Assembly: GCA_949825065.1 (NCBI GenBank)
Contig: OX463841.1
Span: 23,944,916 to 24,008,915 of the forward strand
Length of the DNA stretch: 64,000 nt
Direction: 5' to 3'
From: Odontocerum albicorne
Lineage: Eukaryota; Arthropoda; Insecta; Trichoptera; Odontoceridae
The first letter of the stretch is position 1. Every line of letters begins with the position of its first letter. This document shows, in pieces, positions 21,785-32,760 of this stretch. Position numbers and translations under genes: made by a program. Under the pieces are notes generated by a model, which did not search any database, was not told the DNA's origin, and saw only the letters and a program-made list of their open reading frames with translations.

Positions 21785-22081
21785 TTATCCGATCGTATCG
21801 TGAAGCTCATGACTGAGCATCGTGACTCCCGCGATAGCCTTTGACGACTCCTCTCCATCCATACCTGCACTCCGCAGTTTGAATAGTCCTGTTGCATCCC
21901 TCACTTTGTCAGTCCAACACATTGGACCTCTTCCTCTTGTACGTCGTTGTTCCACGATTCTAATGACCACAAACGTCTCAAAACTGTCTCCTTGACCATG
22001 GCACGTGTCCAAAAGAATCAGAGAATTCTCGGTTGCTTGAGAATAGAGGCAAAGGGGCTCCTCGCCGTTCATGGAATTCAT
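21785..22081 (-). pseudogene. LINE ORF2 C-terminal fragment, family ending in 'TMLSHELHD'
   Basis: A single 98-codon open frame reads EQRRTRGRGPMCWTDKVRD, then LFKLRSAGMDGEESSKAI and GVTMLSHELHDTIG. The basic 'RRxRGRxPxxWTD' linker and short tail are typical of the C-terminus of non-LTR retrotransposon reverse transcriptases. It is the best preserved of three minus-strand relatives (1695-1970, 51805-52080). Upstream RT sequence is absent. Confidence 0.75.
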
Positions 22082-23100
22082 AGCATCTATAGAAGTTAAT
22101 CTATGAGTTTAAAAAAGTCTTGCGATATTTTTTATGTCTTATTTCAAAATAATTGACAGTCGTTCGAGTTTATTTGATGTTGGTTATTCAACCAATTTCG
22201 ATAATTTCGTGTGATTTCTAAAGAATCACCAACATACATTATATTTTATCTCTGAACTAACGCACATTTTTACCTGAAACATTTCTTTCGTTTCTACTTT
22301 TTTTTCCAAATAAATGACGCGAATATACAAGACACATATAAATTTCATGGAAATATGTTCTAAAAATAAACCATTTTTCAGCCAATCAACCTCAAATTTC
22401 ATGTTAAAATACATCGACCTTTGACATTCAGCTCATCCGTATTTTAAAAAACATGTTAGAATCTTAAAATTTACATAGAATATACGAGTATAATCCACTT
22501 CCTCGTGCATATTTGTTTTTAAGTATGGAAAATATATGCATGCTTTACGGAAGAAAAACGTGTGCATCTTTAAGTATGAAAAACAAATCATCCAGCGAAC
22601 GTGATGAGAAAAAACATGTATTTAATTATACTACATGTCAATGTTGCTTATTATTAAAAACATTGTTTGCACAATAAATAAGTGAACCTTTATAGATTTT
22701 TGACTGAAGTACGATTAAAAGTTATATTAACATGATTATACAAGAACAGCATGGTAAACTGCCCTGGAAATAATATGGTTTTCCATGTGTTTCCTATTTG
22801 TTCCGAAGTTTTTGTTTGATATATATTATTCAAATTATTCCGTTCTTTTTTGTACAAACATATTAAGAAACTAGCAAACCCCTGTACGATTTACAAACTT
22901 TTCTTTGATGTACTGGACACAGTTATTAACGCCATCGATAATCAAGATTGGTTTTGGTGTCGTATTCACGAACTGAACTACGAGTATAAACAGGATCACC
23001 ACTCGCACACTGAATGACCTCGTTGAATGACTTTTCAGATATCTATCCATATTTTCCGTTTTCCGGTGGATAAATGTGGGATAATTTTCGGTGGATAAAA
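22082..23100. other. unassigned A+T-rich sequence
   Basis: Nothing recognised. It contains TACGAGTA at 22483 and 22979. Confidence 0.4.
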
Positions 23101-23104
23101 CTTC

Positions 23105-23235
23105 TTAATAAACTTTGTAGGCATAACTCAGCCAACTCACAGGGAAGCGTGTGTATCATTATTATAATATTATTATATTTTCAGACTTTTATTCAGTTAA
23201 TTCCGTTAAAGTTGTATCAAATGTAAAATCAAATA
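23105..23235 (+). repeat. dispersed repeat lacking the 17-bp minisatellite
   Basis: It shares TTTGTAGGCATAACT, AGGGAAGC-TGTGTATCATT and GTATCAAA-GTAAAAT with 54135-54525. The sister copy has about 270 bp of 17-bp tandem repeat directly after GTGTATCATT; here that position is followed by unrelated ATTATAATATT. Confidence 0.75.
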
Positions 23236-23844
23236 AATATATTAACGACAATCTGTAAATAGTTGTCAAAACATTGTTTTGAAAGGCGCCTTTTAAAGTC
23301 AAATTTAGAGGCCCGGCAACCAAGAAAGTACATCACCGGCAGTACTCATAATATAAGTATGCTGTCAAATTAATTTAATTTTAGGATTTCAAAACTTGAC
23401 AATTACATTAACGTCAAATTGTTTTGAGAGAATTTGGAGTACAATTGAAAGTGGAATTTTCTGTCATTATTGTATCGTATTTATTACACTCTCATTGTTA
23501 AATGAAATGAGTAAAAGTGTTCCAGAAATCCAAAGGTTTATTTGTGGTTTCTCATCTAATTTGTTTCCGTCAACATAATTTTAATAATATACTTTATAAA
23601 ACCTCTTCGTTAAAGAAGGCTGTTTTTCGATTGACATACACAGTTTAATATATTGATTAAAAATAGCATTCTTGATTATAGAACCAAAATATATAAAATA
23701 CTAACCAAAAAAATGATGAATTACTAACCAATTAATATCTGTCGAACTTTATTTAACTTTTGGTTTGTGCTATTATCGTATATTTAAATGTTTAATTAAG
23801 TAGATTTTACTGTGGAATAAAAGAGGAAAAAAAAAGAGTGCCAG
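23236..23844. other. unassigned A+T-rich sequence
   Basis: A 60-codon open frame (23396-23578) has no recognisable domain. Nothing else seen. Confidence 0.4.
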
Positions 23845-24065
23845 TCAGGTAAACGAGTCTATCTGGTAACAATACTCGCACGCGCCGAGCGGTAGTTTCG
23901 TCAACACGTTCAATGATGAACCGCGAGTTATATGCGTAGTCTAGAGGTTCTAAACCCGAAAGCTCGTTAATTGTGGTCGAATATAATATTGTCTCCCAGC
24001 CAAGCTCATCAATATGTTCGAAACATTAATTCGGATATATTGAAGGATTATCATACGAAAAAAAA
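23845..24065 (+). repeat. palindrome-ended dispersed repeat, copy B
   Basis: It begins with CTGGTAACAATACTCGCACG, then GGTAGTTTCGTCAACACG, AATGATGAACCGCGAGTTA, GGTTCTAAACCCGAAAGCTC, ATTGTCTCCCAGCC and ATATTGAAGGATTATCATACG. The second arm of the terminal palindrome (GTGCGAGTATTG in copy E) is deleted here. Confidence 0.75.
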
Positions 24066-24760
24066 ATGGTATACTCGCAAATTAATTCTAAATACTTTAA
24101 AAACATTATTTTCTGCAGCTTTTCACAAAGCGAGTTTTCAACGGTATATCTTTGCTTGGCTACCGTATAATCAGATACGAGTATCTCTTTGTATCATGTG
24201 AATGCTGATGAGAGACGAGATTCGTACAATTGATGAATAGCGATAAGCTACGCTCCCAACATATTGATTGTCTTAGATATCCTCGTGTCATTCGCACGTT
24301 GCTTAGACCCGCTGATTGAAAAACATAAAATGAAGTTCATTGTTTCATAATCCATCGCGTCGATTTCAAACACCTCTATCTCTTAAATTTATAAAATAAA
24401 AAAGTTGTCGAAAACTGTCAAGCTAATCCACAAAATTTTAAATACGTAAAAACATCGAGGAATTTCGAAAATATCTAACATCTAGAAAAAAAATGCATCC
24501 AAAAATAAAGATAAAGTACCAAAACTATGAAAAATGCATCACAACGTCGAAAATTCTCGATAGAATCGAAAAATATACGTTAAACCATAATATATAATAT
24601 AAAGATATTTTTTACATTACTATAGTTTTAAGTACAATAAATAAGAAAAATCCGACAAAGATGACTTTGATAATCATTTAAAGAGTCTTTAATCTTGGAA
24701 TTAGACATGCGTGCATACCATAAAAACTATTTTAAGAGACCATAAAAATAGCAACTACTA
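24066..24760. other. unassigned A+T-rich sequence
   Basis: Nothing recognised apart from TACGAGTA at 24176. Confidence 0.4.
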
Positions 24761-24761
24761 A

Positions 24762-24873
24762 GATGGGTTGACCATGGATCCTTAGCCAGAAACTCGTAAC
24801 AATAGAAACTTATGATGGATGGGTTAACCATGGATACTTAACTATAAACATGTAGCAATAGAAACCTGATGAT
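24762..24873 (+). repeat. 56-bp tandem duplication, 2 diverged copies
   Basis: GATGGGTT-ACCATGGAT-CTTA followed by AACAATAGAAAC-like text appears at 24762 and again at 24818 with several substitutions. Confidence 0.8.
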
Positions 24874-25262
24874 CAAGCTATATTTTAAACAAGATTTATT
24901 TATCTAGAATAAAACATTTAATGTGATTTTCCTAAAGTTAATGATATTGCGATGGCTGATAAGATAATATGTTAAGAGGAGACTCGGAAAGACAGCCGCA
25001 ATGCGTAGTCGAATGTCTCAAAGTGCCTCGGGATTGATCCATTATTTTGAAATTTGTGTATAGTTTTGATCGCAGAAATTTATTGGTTCAGACTTTTACT
25101 CGTATTTTGTGAATTTACGTTAAATTTTTGCTTTATTTTCTCATTTGTAAAAAACCTGTGACATAAATACAATTTGTAAAATAAAATATATGGACATCAT
25201 CGATGTTCTTAAAACAGACATTTTGCTAGTTAAATTTCGATAATATACCATGAGTACGAGTA
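24874..25262. other. unassigned A+T-rich sequence
   Basis: Nothing recognised. TACGAGTA occurs at 25097 (complement) and at 25255, immediately before the SINE. Confidence 0.4.
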
Positions 25263-25455
25263 CGACCGACGTGACCTATTTGGTAAGACTTCTAGCCTTC
25301 CAGAAGGTAAGTCTTCCCGGGTTTTGTGGGTTCGATTCTTGTTGAAACCCATATGTTTTCAAAAAGGATTCTAGTTTGGTTTTCACTTAAGGCCTCTTCA
25401 ACAACTTTCTATTTGATTGGAAGTGCCTCGTGGCAATAAAGTGCATAATACATTA
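25263..25455 (+). repeat. tRNA-derived SINE with insertion between the pol III boxes
   Basis: Head CCGACGTGACCTATTTGGTA is followed by about 17 bp of extra sequence (GTAAGTCTTCCCGGGTT-like) before the B box GTGGGTTCGATTCTTG. Linker TTCTAGTTTGGTTTTCACTT, then AAGGCCTCTTCAACAACTTT and CGTGGCAATAAAG. The A/B spacing is longer than in sister copies, so promoter function is doubtful. Confidence 0.85.
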
Positions 25456-26429
25456 TTGTTTTCAAATTCATAAAATGGATTAATAAATATGGAAATGAAT
25501 TTTTGACTTTTATTTTTACTGTAAAATAATTTATTTTATAACAGAAATGTTCAGCATAAATGTCGATAAATTGAAAAGATAAATTGAATACCAAAAAATA
25601 TATCCATAAATGGAAATATTACATCATTTTTAGAATAAACGAGGAATGGCTTTGGCCGCTACCGTTTATTAACTGCACGAATAAAAATATTCTTCAAATA
25701 ACTCGAACAGCATCTCCCGTCAGGTAATAAGAACAGGAGTTCATATTCCCCGCTTGAATTCTCTATTGAAATAACTTAAACCCGTATTCCTTTGAAAATG
25801 AAAACAAAGGTATGTATGAGATCTCATATACTTTCAAGAAAATAGAGAAATGCATTCTTTGAGGCGCAGACAAATTGTCTTCAGAATTTTCATACTTTTC
25901 TGTATTCAATTCATCCTCCGTTGCTTATGTCTATTGTTTATTTATGATATTTTCAAATCCTTTTTATTTGAAAGCATTTTTCTTTCGTGTTCATAAAAAT
26001 ACTTCACCCCTTTGAGATGTTTGAATACTTATAGATCTAACAGGTCGTAAAAATGTGCGACTGACGCCTTCAGCAAATAATCTATTGACCGTAAAATTTA
26101 TGTTCAAATTTCCTGAATGTAAACAGAGTGCTAAAAACATTCGAGATATAAAAGCTGTTTTAATTCGAAATACGCATTAGAGAGCTTTAAATAATGTGGG
26201 ATTTGATGGAGTGATTAATAACGAAGTCTGGGATAATGCATTTATGATAGAACTGACTAATGAAATTACTTTGTAAAAATGTGGTTACGCATAAAAAGAG
26301 GGTATTTATTTGTATCTTATAGTTGCTCAATTATATTCCTATAAACGTATGAAATTATTCAAGTATCCTTTAAACTAAGTAAAATGTCGCTCTCTTAGCA
26401 GATTGAATATCTGCACGGTATGAATCAAA
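25456..26429. other. unassigned A+T-rich sequence
   Basis: Nothing recognised in this stretch. Confidence 0.4.
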
Positions 26430-26494
26430 TTCGGAGCATCAATTTAAAGTTTTTATAACTCAATGGTATTAAAACGTTAAATTGATGCTCCGAA
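26430..26494. repeat. 24-bp near-perfect inverted repeat, 65-nt hairpin
   Basis: Arm 26430-26453 (TTCGGAGCATCAATTTAA...) pairs with 26471-26494 with a single mismatch, leaving a 17-nt loop. A direct repeat of ATCATGTTTCAATAAATGTTTA (split here) flanks it on the right at 26504 and again at about 26725. Confidence 0.9.
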
Positions 26495-26584
26495 ATAAAA
26501 TCATGTTTCAATAAATGTTTAAGAGCAATAAATATGCTTCTTTAGAATCAAGTTTTGTTTTACAATATTTAACAATTTTTGACA

Positions 26585-26665
26585 AACAGAAACTGTAATA
26601 ACACAAAATAAAATAAGAAAGTAAATTTAAACAAAGATAACAAAACATAAAACAAATATGAGTGT
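26585..26665 (+). repeat. small dispersed repeat, related to 32975-33060
   Basis: CTGTAATAACAC, AAAATAA-AA-TAA-TTTAAACAAA and ATGAGT-TG appear in the same order at both places. Confidence 0.5.
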
Positions 26666-26824
26666 GAATGCTTGTTTCAAGTTTTGTCTAAAGACACAAC
26701 ACAACACAACACATCGTCAATAGCATCATGTTTCAATAAATGTTTAGAAGTAATATAAACCACGGATGTGAGTAGACTTATTATTTAGGAAGCATGAGTA
26801 GTTTGGTGAACGAATTAATGAATG

Positions 26825-27060
26825 CCTATTACCCGTGACGAGTATAATAGAAGGTATAATATAAAGTGAGGAATTAGGGTACATGTTGATGGTGCCATCT
26901 GGGGTGATTATGTAAGTCAATTCGAGACAGGCATATCTTGATGCATATGGTATAAGGCATGGATCTTCAGTACTTCTACCTTGTCTACGTCTTCTTTCTC
27001 TCTTGGGATAAATAAGAACAGTTCTACGGCACTTTGCTCGATCTGATGCTGTTTGCTCGC
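26825..27060 (-). repeat. dispersed repeat, related to 16525-16830
   Basis: It shares GTGACGAGTATAATAGAAGG, CTTCAGTACTTCTACC, CTACGTCTTCTTTCTC and GCTGTTTGCTC with the copy at 16.5 kb. The minus strand reads a basic RERRRR stretch with no open frame of note. It may be a LINE tail. Confidence 0.5.
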
Positions 27061-27109
27061 ATTTTTTTAAATTTATTACCTATATTTTTTTAATTTTTGT
27101 TTTACCTGG

Positions 27110-27284
27110 CGAGCTCATTGTCATGTGGCAATATCTTCAAACCAACCAGAAAGATGTTTTTGATGGGCCCTAAGTGAAAACTAGACTGGAATCCCATTTT
27201 TTTAAATCTGGGTTCAAGCGAGGATCGAACCCGCAACATCCGGATCAGCAGACAAGCGTCTTACCACCAGGGCACGGAGGTCGC
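27110..27284 (-). repeat. tRNA-derived SINE, well preserved
   Basis: The complement has head GACCTCCGTGCCCTGGTGGT, spacer AAGACGCTTGTCTGCTGATC, B box GGGTTCGATCCTCGC, linker GGGATTCCAGTCTAGTTTTC, AGGGCCCATC in place of AAGGCCTCTTC, and CACATGACAATGAGCTCG. The terminal AATACAATA tail is missing. Confidence 0.88.
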
Positions 27285-27894
27285 AATTGTGCTGTTTTTG
27301 TGCATTTTTGTTTTTGAGCGTAACATACAATGTTATATCTCTTGTGCTACATATAGTTCTTTATCTGTCATGTGTTAGTTCACAAAGGATATTTCTTGGG
27401 AGTTTGGAGTTACATTTTCAGACCAATGCAGACGAAAACGCGACACTACAATTTTAACGCTAGTTTCGTGAAAACGCTCTTAATAAAATACTCAGTTAAT
27501 AAATAATCTATTGTTTTCATAAGCATGATTGGCAAAAAAGTAAGATTGATGAAAAAGTCTGATTAGTAAATGCGCAAGATTGGTAAACCAACAGGTTTTA
27601 TTAAATATGGTTTATGGAGCGCGAGAACAAATGAAATAATAAATGAATGCACTGTGTTGATTTTCATACAAGCAAATAATTTTGAAATACTTATTGTATG
27701 TTAGATCATACTATTATCAACATTCGATTACAAATGTTACATGAAGCAAGATACGGAACAAATGAAGATTAAATGTCTTTCTAACGATTTATTTGTGTCC
27801 CTTTATTGTCTCATTAATTAAGTGAATATACTCGTACTTGCTAAGCTGGTCAAAGACAAGGTGAGAAATTAATATAATAGACTTTTCCTCAAAA
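27285..27894. other. unassigned A+T-rich sequence
   Basis: Nothing recognised. It contains TACTCGTA at 27829. Confidence 0.4.
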
Positions 27895-28068
27895 ACAACG
27901 ATATACCGAGAATAACAGGCAGACAACGAGCAATATGGACTAATTTAGTTATGTTAAGTGAGATCTAAAAACAATGGCATGACATATGGAACGGCACAGG
28001 ACAGAACATCCTGGAAGAGGAGAATCAAGAGACCCGAACATTGACGATGGGAACAGGAGTGCGTGAGA
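27895..28068 (+). pseudogene. LINE ORF2 C-terminal fragment interrupted by mariner 1
   Basis: The plus strand reads RQRAIWTNLVM-like then MTYGTAQDRTSWKRRIKRPE. The 'AQDRxxWRRRI' motif followed by a short tail is typical of LINE ORF2 C-termini. It stops at the TA into which mariner 1 inserted (28069-28070). The tail may resume after 29376 (GATAGAATTACAG). Confidence 0.6.
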
Positions 28069-28070
28069 TA

Positions 28071-29374
28071 CGAGGGTTGCTACTTAAGTTTTGAGACAGA
28101 CAAGTAAAAACAAATATTTATCATCGAAAATGGCTTTATTGTTTTACAAAATACTCTCCATGAAGATCAATACACTTTTGCATGCGTTTGAACCAATTTT
28201 CGAAGCACTTTTTCCATTCTGAATGAGGAAACTTCAAAACATGCGTTTTGAACGCATCAACCGCTTCTTCAGGCGTCGAAAAACGTTGACTTCGCAATTT
28301 ATTTTTGATGTTCGGGAATAAAAAGAAGTCATTGGGTGCCAAATCAAGGCTGTACGGCGGATGACCCATCAATTCGATGTTTTGAGTGCTCAAAAAGCAC
28401 TTGTTTGAACCGATGTGTGAGAGCTCGCATTGTCATGGTGGAGAATGATCCGTCTTCGGCTGTTGGTTTTCCTCATTTCTCCGAACACTTCTGGAAAACA
28501 AATGGTGGTGTACCATTCAAAATTGACCGTACGACGTTCCACTAAAGGCACTGTTGCGACATGACCATTTATACTGAAGAAACAAGCCACCGTTTGCTTC
28601 GAAGTGCTTCGTGTGCGAACAATTTTTGTTGGATTTGGCTCGTCTTGAAAGATCCATACAGTCGACTGCTGTTTAGTTTCTGGCTCATATGCATAGATCC
28701 ATGATTCGTCATCTGTCACGATTTTATAGACGTCTTTTTAAGCACCGCAATCGAATTTTTTCAACATTTCTTTGAACCAATCGACATGAGAATTTTTTTG
28801 AGCGATTGTCAAATTATGTGGTATACAACGCGAACAAAGCTTTTAGATGGCCAAATGTTCATACAATATTGAATGTATGCGAGTGGAACTAATGCCCAAA
28901 CTTGCCTCAATCTCACGATAAGTCACATGACGATCTTGCAATATCAGTTCACGCACAGCATCGATGTTTTCTGGCCCAACAACCGATTTTGGACGATCTT
29001 CACGAAATTCGTCCTGGAGCGAACTACGACCACGATTGAATTCGGAAAATCAGTGAAACACAGTGGCCCGGGATGGTGCTTCATCACCAAAACTCGAAGC
29101 GAGTTGATCGGCACACTGTTGTTGAGTTAGTCCACGTCGAAAATCATAAAAAATCATCGCACGAAAATGTTCACGATTAATTCCATTTTTGGCCGAGATG
29201 AATTTTTCAAATCACTGTAAACAACACAAATAGCACTCGTATGACAAAACTTTCTGAGCACGCATACCATTAAAAATGTCAAACTTTACGATGCTGATGT
29301 ATCTACATTTGATTTCAGATTTGACGTATCTACACTGATGTTGCCATATCTCAAAACTTAAGTAGCAGCCCTCG
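28071..29374 (-). mobile_element. mariner-family DNA transposon 1, complete ends, 1304 bp
   Basis: The termini are CGAGGGTTGCTACTTAAG at the left and the complement of CTTAAGTAGCAGCCCTCG at the right, differing at one position in the first 18 bp and staying similar to about 30 bp. TA precedes and follows the element (28069-28070, 29375-29376), the target duplication of Tc1/mariner transposons. The length matches full-length mariners (about 1.3 kb). The transposase gene is on the minus strand and broken. Because both ends look intact, the copy might still be moved by a transposase supplied in trans. The ends begin with CGAG, which matters for the TACGAGTA octamers. Confidence 0.95.
28136..29211 (-). 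pseudogene. mariner transposase, DD34D, inactivated
   Basis: The reading has the expected full-length order: N-terminal helix-turn-helix region (NGINREHFRAMIFYDFRRGL), second helix-turn-helix (REIEASLGISSTRIHSILYE), and the DDE domain with TDDESWIYAYEPETK (first Asp; most family members have TGDE), HHDNASSHT (second Asp) and PPYSLDLAPNDFFLFP (third Asp). I count 34 residues between the second and third Asp, the mariner spacing. Inactivating changes seen: TGG to TGA at 29050-29052, stops at 28843-28845 and 28738-28740, and a -1 shift near 28392 in a T run between HTSVQTSAF and STQNIEL. The ATG is unclear because the first codon region is altered. Confidence 0.92.
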
Positions 29375-29376
29375 TA

Positions 29377-31250
29377 GATAGAATTACAGAAGTTAATTGA
29401 CTTAATAAATAAATTGAAATAAATAGTTTCATTTCAAATTATTTATTTAAAAAAAAACGACCAATGTATTTAACATGTAAATATCAACCAGACTTAATAT
29501 TAACTAAAACAAGTGTCGTGCATTTTAAAAATGTTATTGTATAATACTTATATAAGAACTATAATAAGAATTTTTCGTTTCAAAGAAATGTAAAATGTTC
29601 AGAGGAAAACAAAGTGAGCTTGGAATTGAGATAAAATAATGTGAAATTTTAAATAATATGTAAATTTATGAAAATCGAATGATTCAAAACCAAGTTTCAA
29701 TCTTTGATAAAAATAAAGTAACATGTAGGAAATTTAAATGAAGTTAGTTAGTAGTTATAATATATAAATTAGATAATTTCTTAAGATATAAATTTGTTTA
29801 TAGGCCTTGAGCAAATGTTTGTGTTATTATATAAATTACTTTATTAAATAAAAAAGTTAATCTGTTAACAAATCTCTAAAAAACTGAAGATTCTCGTTGA
29901 GTTTAACTGGTCAGTGGTCGAATAAATAAAAAAAGTGGATCAATGAAGTCGAATAAATAAAAAAAAATATATATTTAATTTATTAAAAATTTCATTTCTG
30001 AATCGAATGCTTGATACTCGTATGTTATTCCCTTCCCTTGAGATTTGTCATAAAACTGAAAATAGTAAAAATTATACTCAGTTGAACCAAAACGTCCAAT
30101 ATTTTTCTTTATATACATATGTATAGAAAAACACATTATTTACTCGTATAATATTTTACAGTTAATTGTCTATTAGAACTATGAAGCGCTATGTTGATTA
30201 TTTAATTAACTTAACAAATGGGCCCTTGTTTGAACGAAGCCGTCAGAGATTTAATCTATAACCATCCGGTGAAGTTCTAAAACTTATGATGTAATGCTTA
30301 TCTTGATACAGTAAATATACATAATTTCTTGCGCAATACTTGACACTAATACTCGTACGAGTAGTACTGAAGTGTAATACTGACATATCAGATGTGATTT
30401 TAAAGATGCTTCTTTCAAATCAAGTAATGTTTTAAAACTAGTACTAACCCGTCAATAATGATGGGAGTAATTTCTTTTTTAATATGACGTTACGATGTTC
30501 TGCTTCATGTTGGCATCGTGTTGCTGCTTTTTGAGCGTCTCACTCGTTCGCGCGACCGTCTCTTCAATTTAGCATCTGCAGCTATATTTACAGAAACCTT
30601 ATCATTTTGATTCATAATCGTAAGTCTATATTACTTGACATTTAAACTTTGTCTTGTAGAAGCAATAAAAAACTTACATTTTAAGGAATTTTTTTAACAA
30701 ATAATTTGTTAAATACGTTTCCGAAATGAAACTAAAAATATCTTACAATGAAGAATTTGAATGAAACGAAACTCAGAATAGAATACAAGGGTATATATTG
30801 TTCACATAAAACTCTATGTTATGGCCTTTTGCAACGAAAACACTTTTAGAATTTCAACTGTGTAGTTTTATTTGTATGAAGGTTGAATTACATTGAAGTA
30901 TAATATTAACAGTATTATAATAACGATGATGTTAATATCTTAGTGGCTTTAAGAATAATGATTCTGCCTCAGATATGACGTCCTATTTAAAGCAAAGATA
31001 ACCATACGCGCGAACCCTTGATAGATAAAAAAAGGAATGTTTCGGGTATGTTATCTTTGCCCTTTAGGTCAAATCGATATCAGGCGATTTATCTCGTTCG
31101 CAGTTTCTTCCATTTAGTGATACCAAATCTTTATTGAATTTGGATAGATAACCGCCAACAAGATAATAAAGTTAAACATAATACATTGAGTTAAGTTGAC
31201 ATACATGTGATAACACTAATACTTATAGGTTCTAGCTTACATAGTACAGA
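29377..31250. other. unassigned A+T-rich sequence
   Basis: No protein family, and only scattered octamers (30015, 30141, 30350 and 30356). A G+C-richer patch at 30490-30600 (GTCTCACTCGTTCGCGCGAC) was not identified. Confidence 0.4.
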
Positions 31251-31375
31251 GATATCGATAAGCTTGACATTGGTTTGCACGATAACTTATAATATTTATT
31301 TGAATGTGGATAAGAACATCGATAAGATAACATTGGTTTTGGTGATTACTTAATATTTATTGTATACGATAAGAT
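31251..31375 (+). repeat. diverged ~62-bp duplication
   Basis: ATCGATAAG, ACATTGGTTT, GAT-ACTTA, ATATTTATT and GATAAG recur in order at 31255 and 31317, so this looks like an old tandem pair. Confidence 0.45.
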
Positions 31376-31589
31376 AAGCATATTAACATTAAAAGAGATA
31401 CATTACATCTATATAAACTTTATTTCAGTAGCAACAGTATAAAGTGAGTGATAGTAATATGTGAATCTAATAATTAAATGTTTATATTATAAATGTTAGA
31501 TGAATCCAGAATTCTCACTCATTATAAACTGCTTTCTCGTTTTAATATTTGTACTTTGTTGCTCAACAGGAATGCATATGATCTTAATA

Positions 31590-32758
31590 TTGGGTGTTGA
31601 CATAAGTTGTGTCCGTTTTTTTTCCAAATGAAGAAAACACAACAAAAAAAATTACAACAAATTAGTCAATAATGTATTCTCCTTCATTATTTACAACTTT
31701 TTGCCAACGTTCTACAAGTTTTTCAATGCCTGTGCGATAAAAACCATCCGGTTTTGACTCCAGGAATTCGTCCAACCATGTCCGCAATTCGACGTCATTA
31801 TTGAAGGAAACGCCGCGCAAAGTATTCGAAAGCGACCGGAAAAGGTGGAAATCATATTGCCAATCCGGCCTTTTTTGTTGAATTGCAGTGTTAAGCCGCT
31901 GCATTTGCAGAATGTATAGCTTCGCGTTGACTGTCTGATTGCGTTCAAGTATCTCGTAGTGGATGACACCTTGCCAATCCCCCCCAGATGCAAATCATCG
32001 TCTTGCGCGGATGCAAACCTTGTTTCGCTCTGGGCGTTGCTTGTTGACAATAACTCACCAATTCTTTCCGTTTCTTCATATTCACATAAAGGGATCATTT
32101 TTCATCACCAGTAATGATGCGGTAAAGGAACCGTTGCTTGTGGCCATGCGTAGCTCGATGACGCGCGAGCAAACCAGCAAAAATTGTCGAACGTTGATTT
32201 TTGTTGTTTTCACTCAAAACATGTGGAACCCAAGCGCCGAACTTCTGGACTTTTCCCATTGATTTTAGATGGCGGTATACAGTCATGTGACTACAATTTA
32301 TCTGTTCAGCCAATTCTACAGTGGTTTCAAGGGGATCTTCATGAATAATATGGTTTAAGCGGTCCTCATCGAAGTCCACTGGTCGTCCGGAACGTTCCAT
32401 GTCTTTCAGGTCGAAATTACCGTCTTTGAAACGCAAAAACCATCGATGACCTGTCCTTTTATTCAAAGCATCTTCACCGTATACTTCGCAAATATCGCGA
32501 GTAGCTTTGGCAGCTTTATTCCCTGGATTGAACGCGAACAGAAGGTGTCAAAAATGCTCACTTTCGTCTGCTTGACATTCCATTTTGAAGGCTTGTAATC
32601 AAATAAAATAATATATGTAACGTAAAAGCAAACACAATATATTGTAGAGCAGAAAATTTTCTTTCGAATGACGTATAACCTTTACCATTTTGTTTTATTT
32701 TTGGTGCTCATTTTTAAATTTGGAAAAAAAAACGGACACAACTTATGTTAACACCTAA
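31590..32758 (-). mobile_element. mariner-family DNA transposon 2, internally deleted, 1169 bp
   Basis: The ends are TTGGGTGTTGACATAAGTTG and the complement of CAACTTATGTTAACACCTAA, matching at 18 of 20 positions and continuing into TGTCCGTTTTTTT. TA flanks both sides (31588-31589 and 32759-32760). This lineage differs from mariner 1 in termini and in transposase. The element at 55172-56080 has the same termini. Confidence 0.95.
31662..32583 (-). pseudogene. mariner transposase missing the second catalytic Asp region
   Basis: ATG at 32583 reads MECQADESEHF, then TGA at codon 12 (CGA in the sister at 55380). It continues with RDICEVYGEDALNKRTGHRW, MERSGRPVDFDEDRL, ELAEQINCSHMTVYRHLKS (second helix-turn-helix) and YRIITGDEK (first catalytic Asp). 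Further on, LNTAIQQKRPDWQ joins directly to YDFHLFRSLSNTLRG. In mariners the segment between these two holds HDNARPH with the second Asp and the PPYSPDLAP loop, so about 40-50 codons are deleted near 31855. The third Asp appears to survive in YDFHLF. The C-terminus ends EYIID at 31662. The middle also needs frame changes (about 31900-32095). Confidence 0.88.
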
Positions 32759-32760
32759 TA

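Noticed and set aside
31712..32098. A 128-codon minus-strand open frame inside mariner 2
   Set aside because: It is a different phase from the transposase reading (LNTAIQQKRP, TGDEK). Its text has no transposase motifs except around frame changes.
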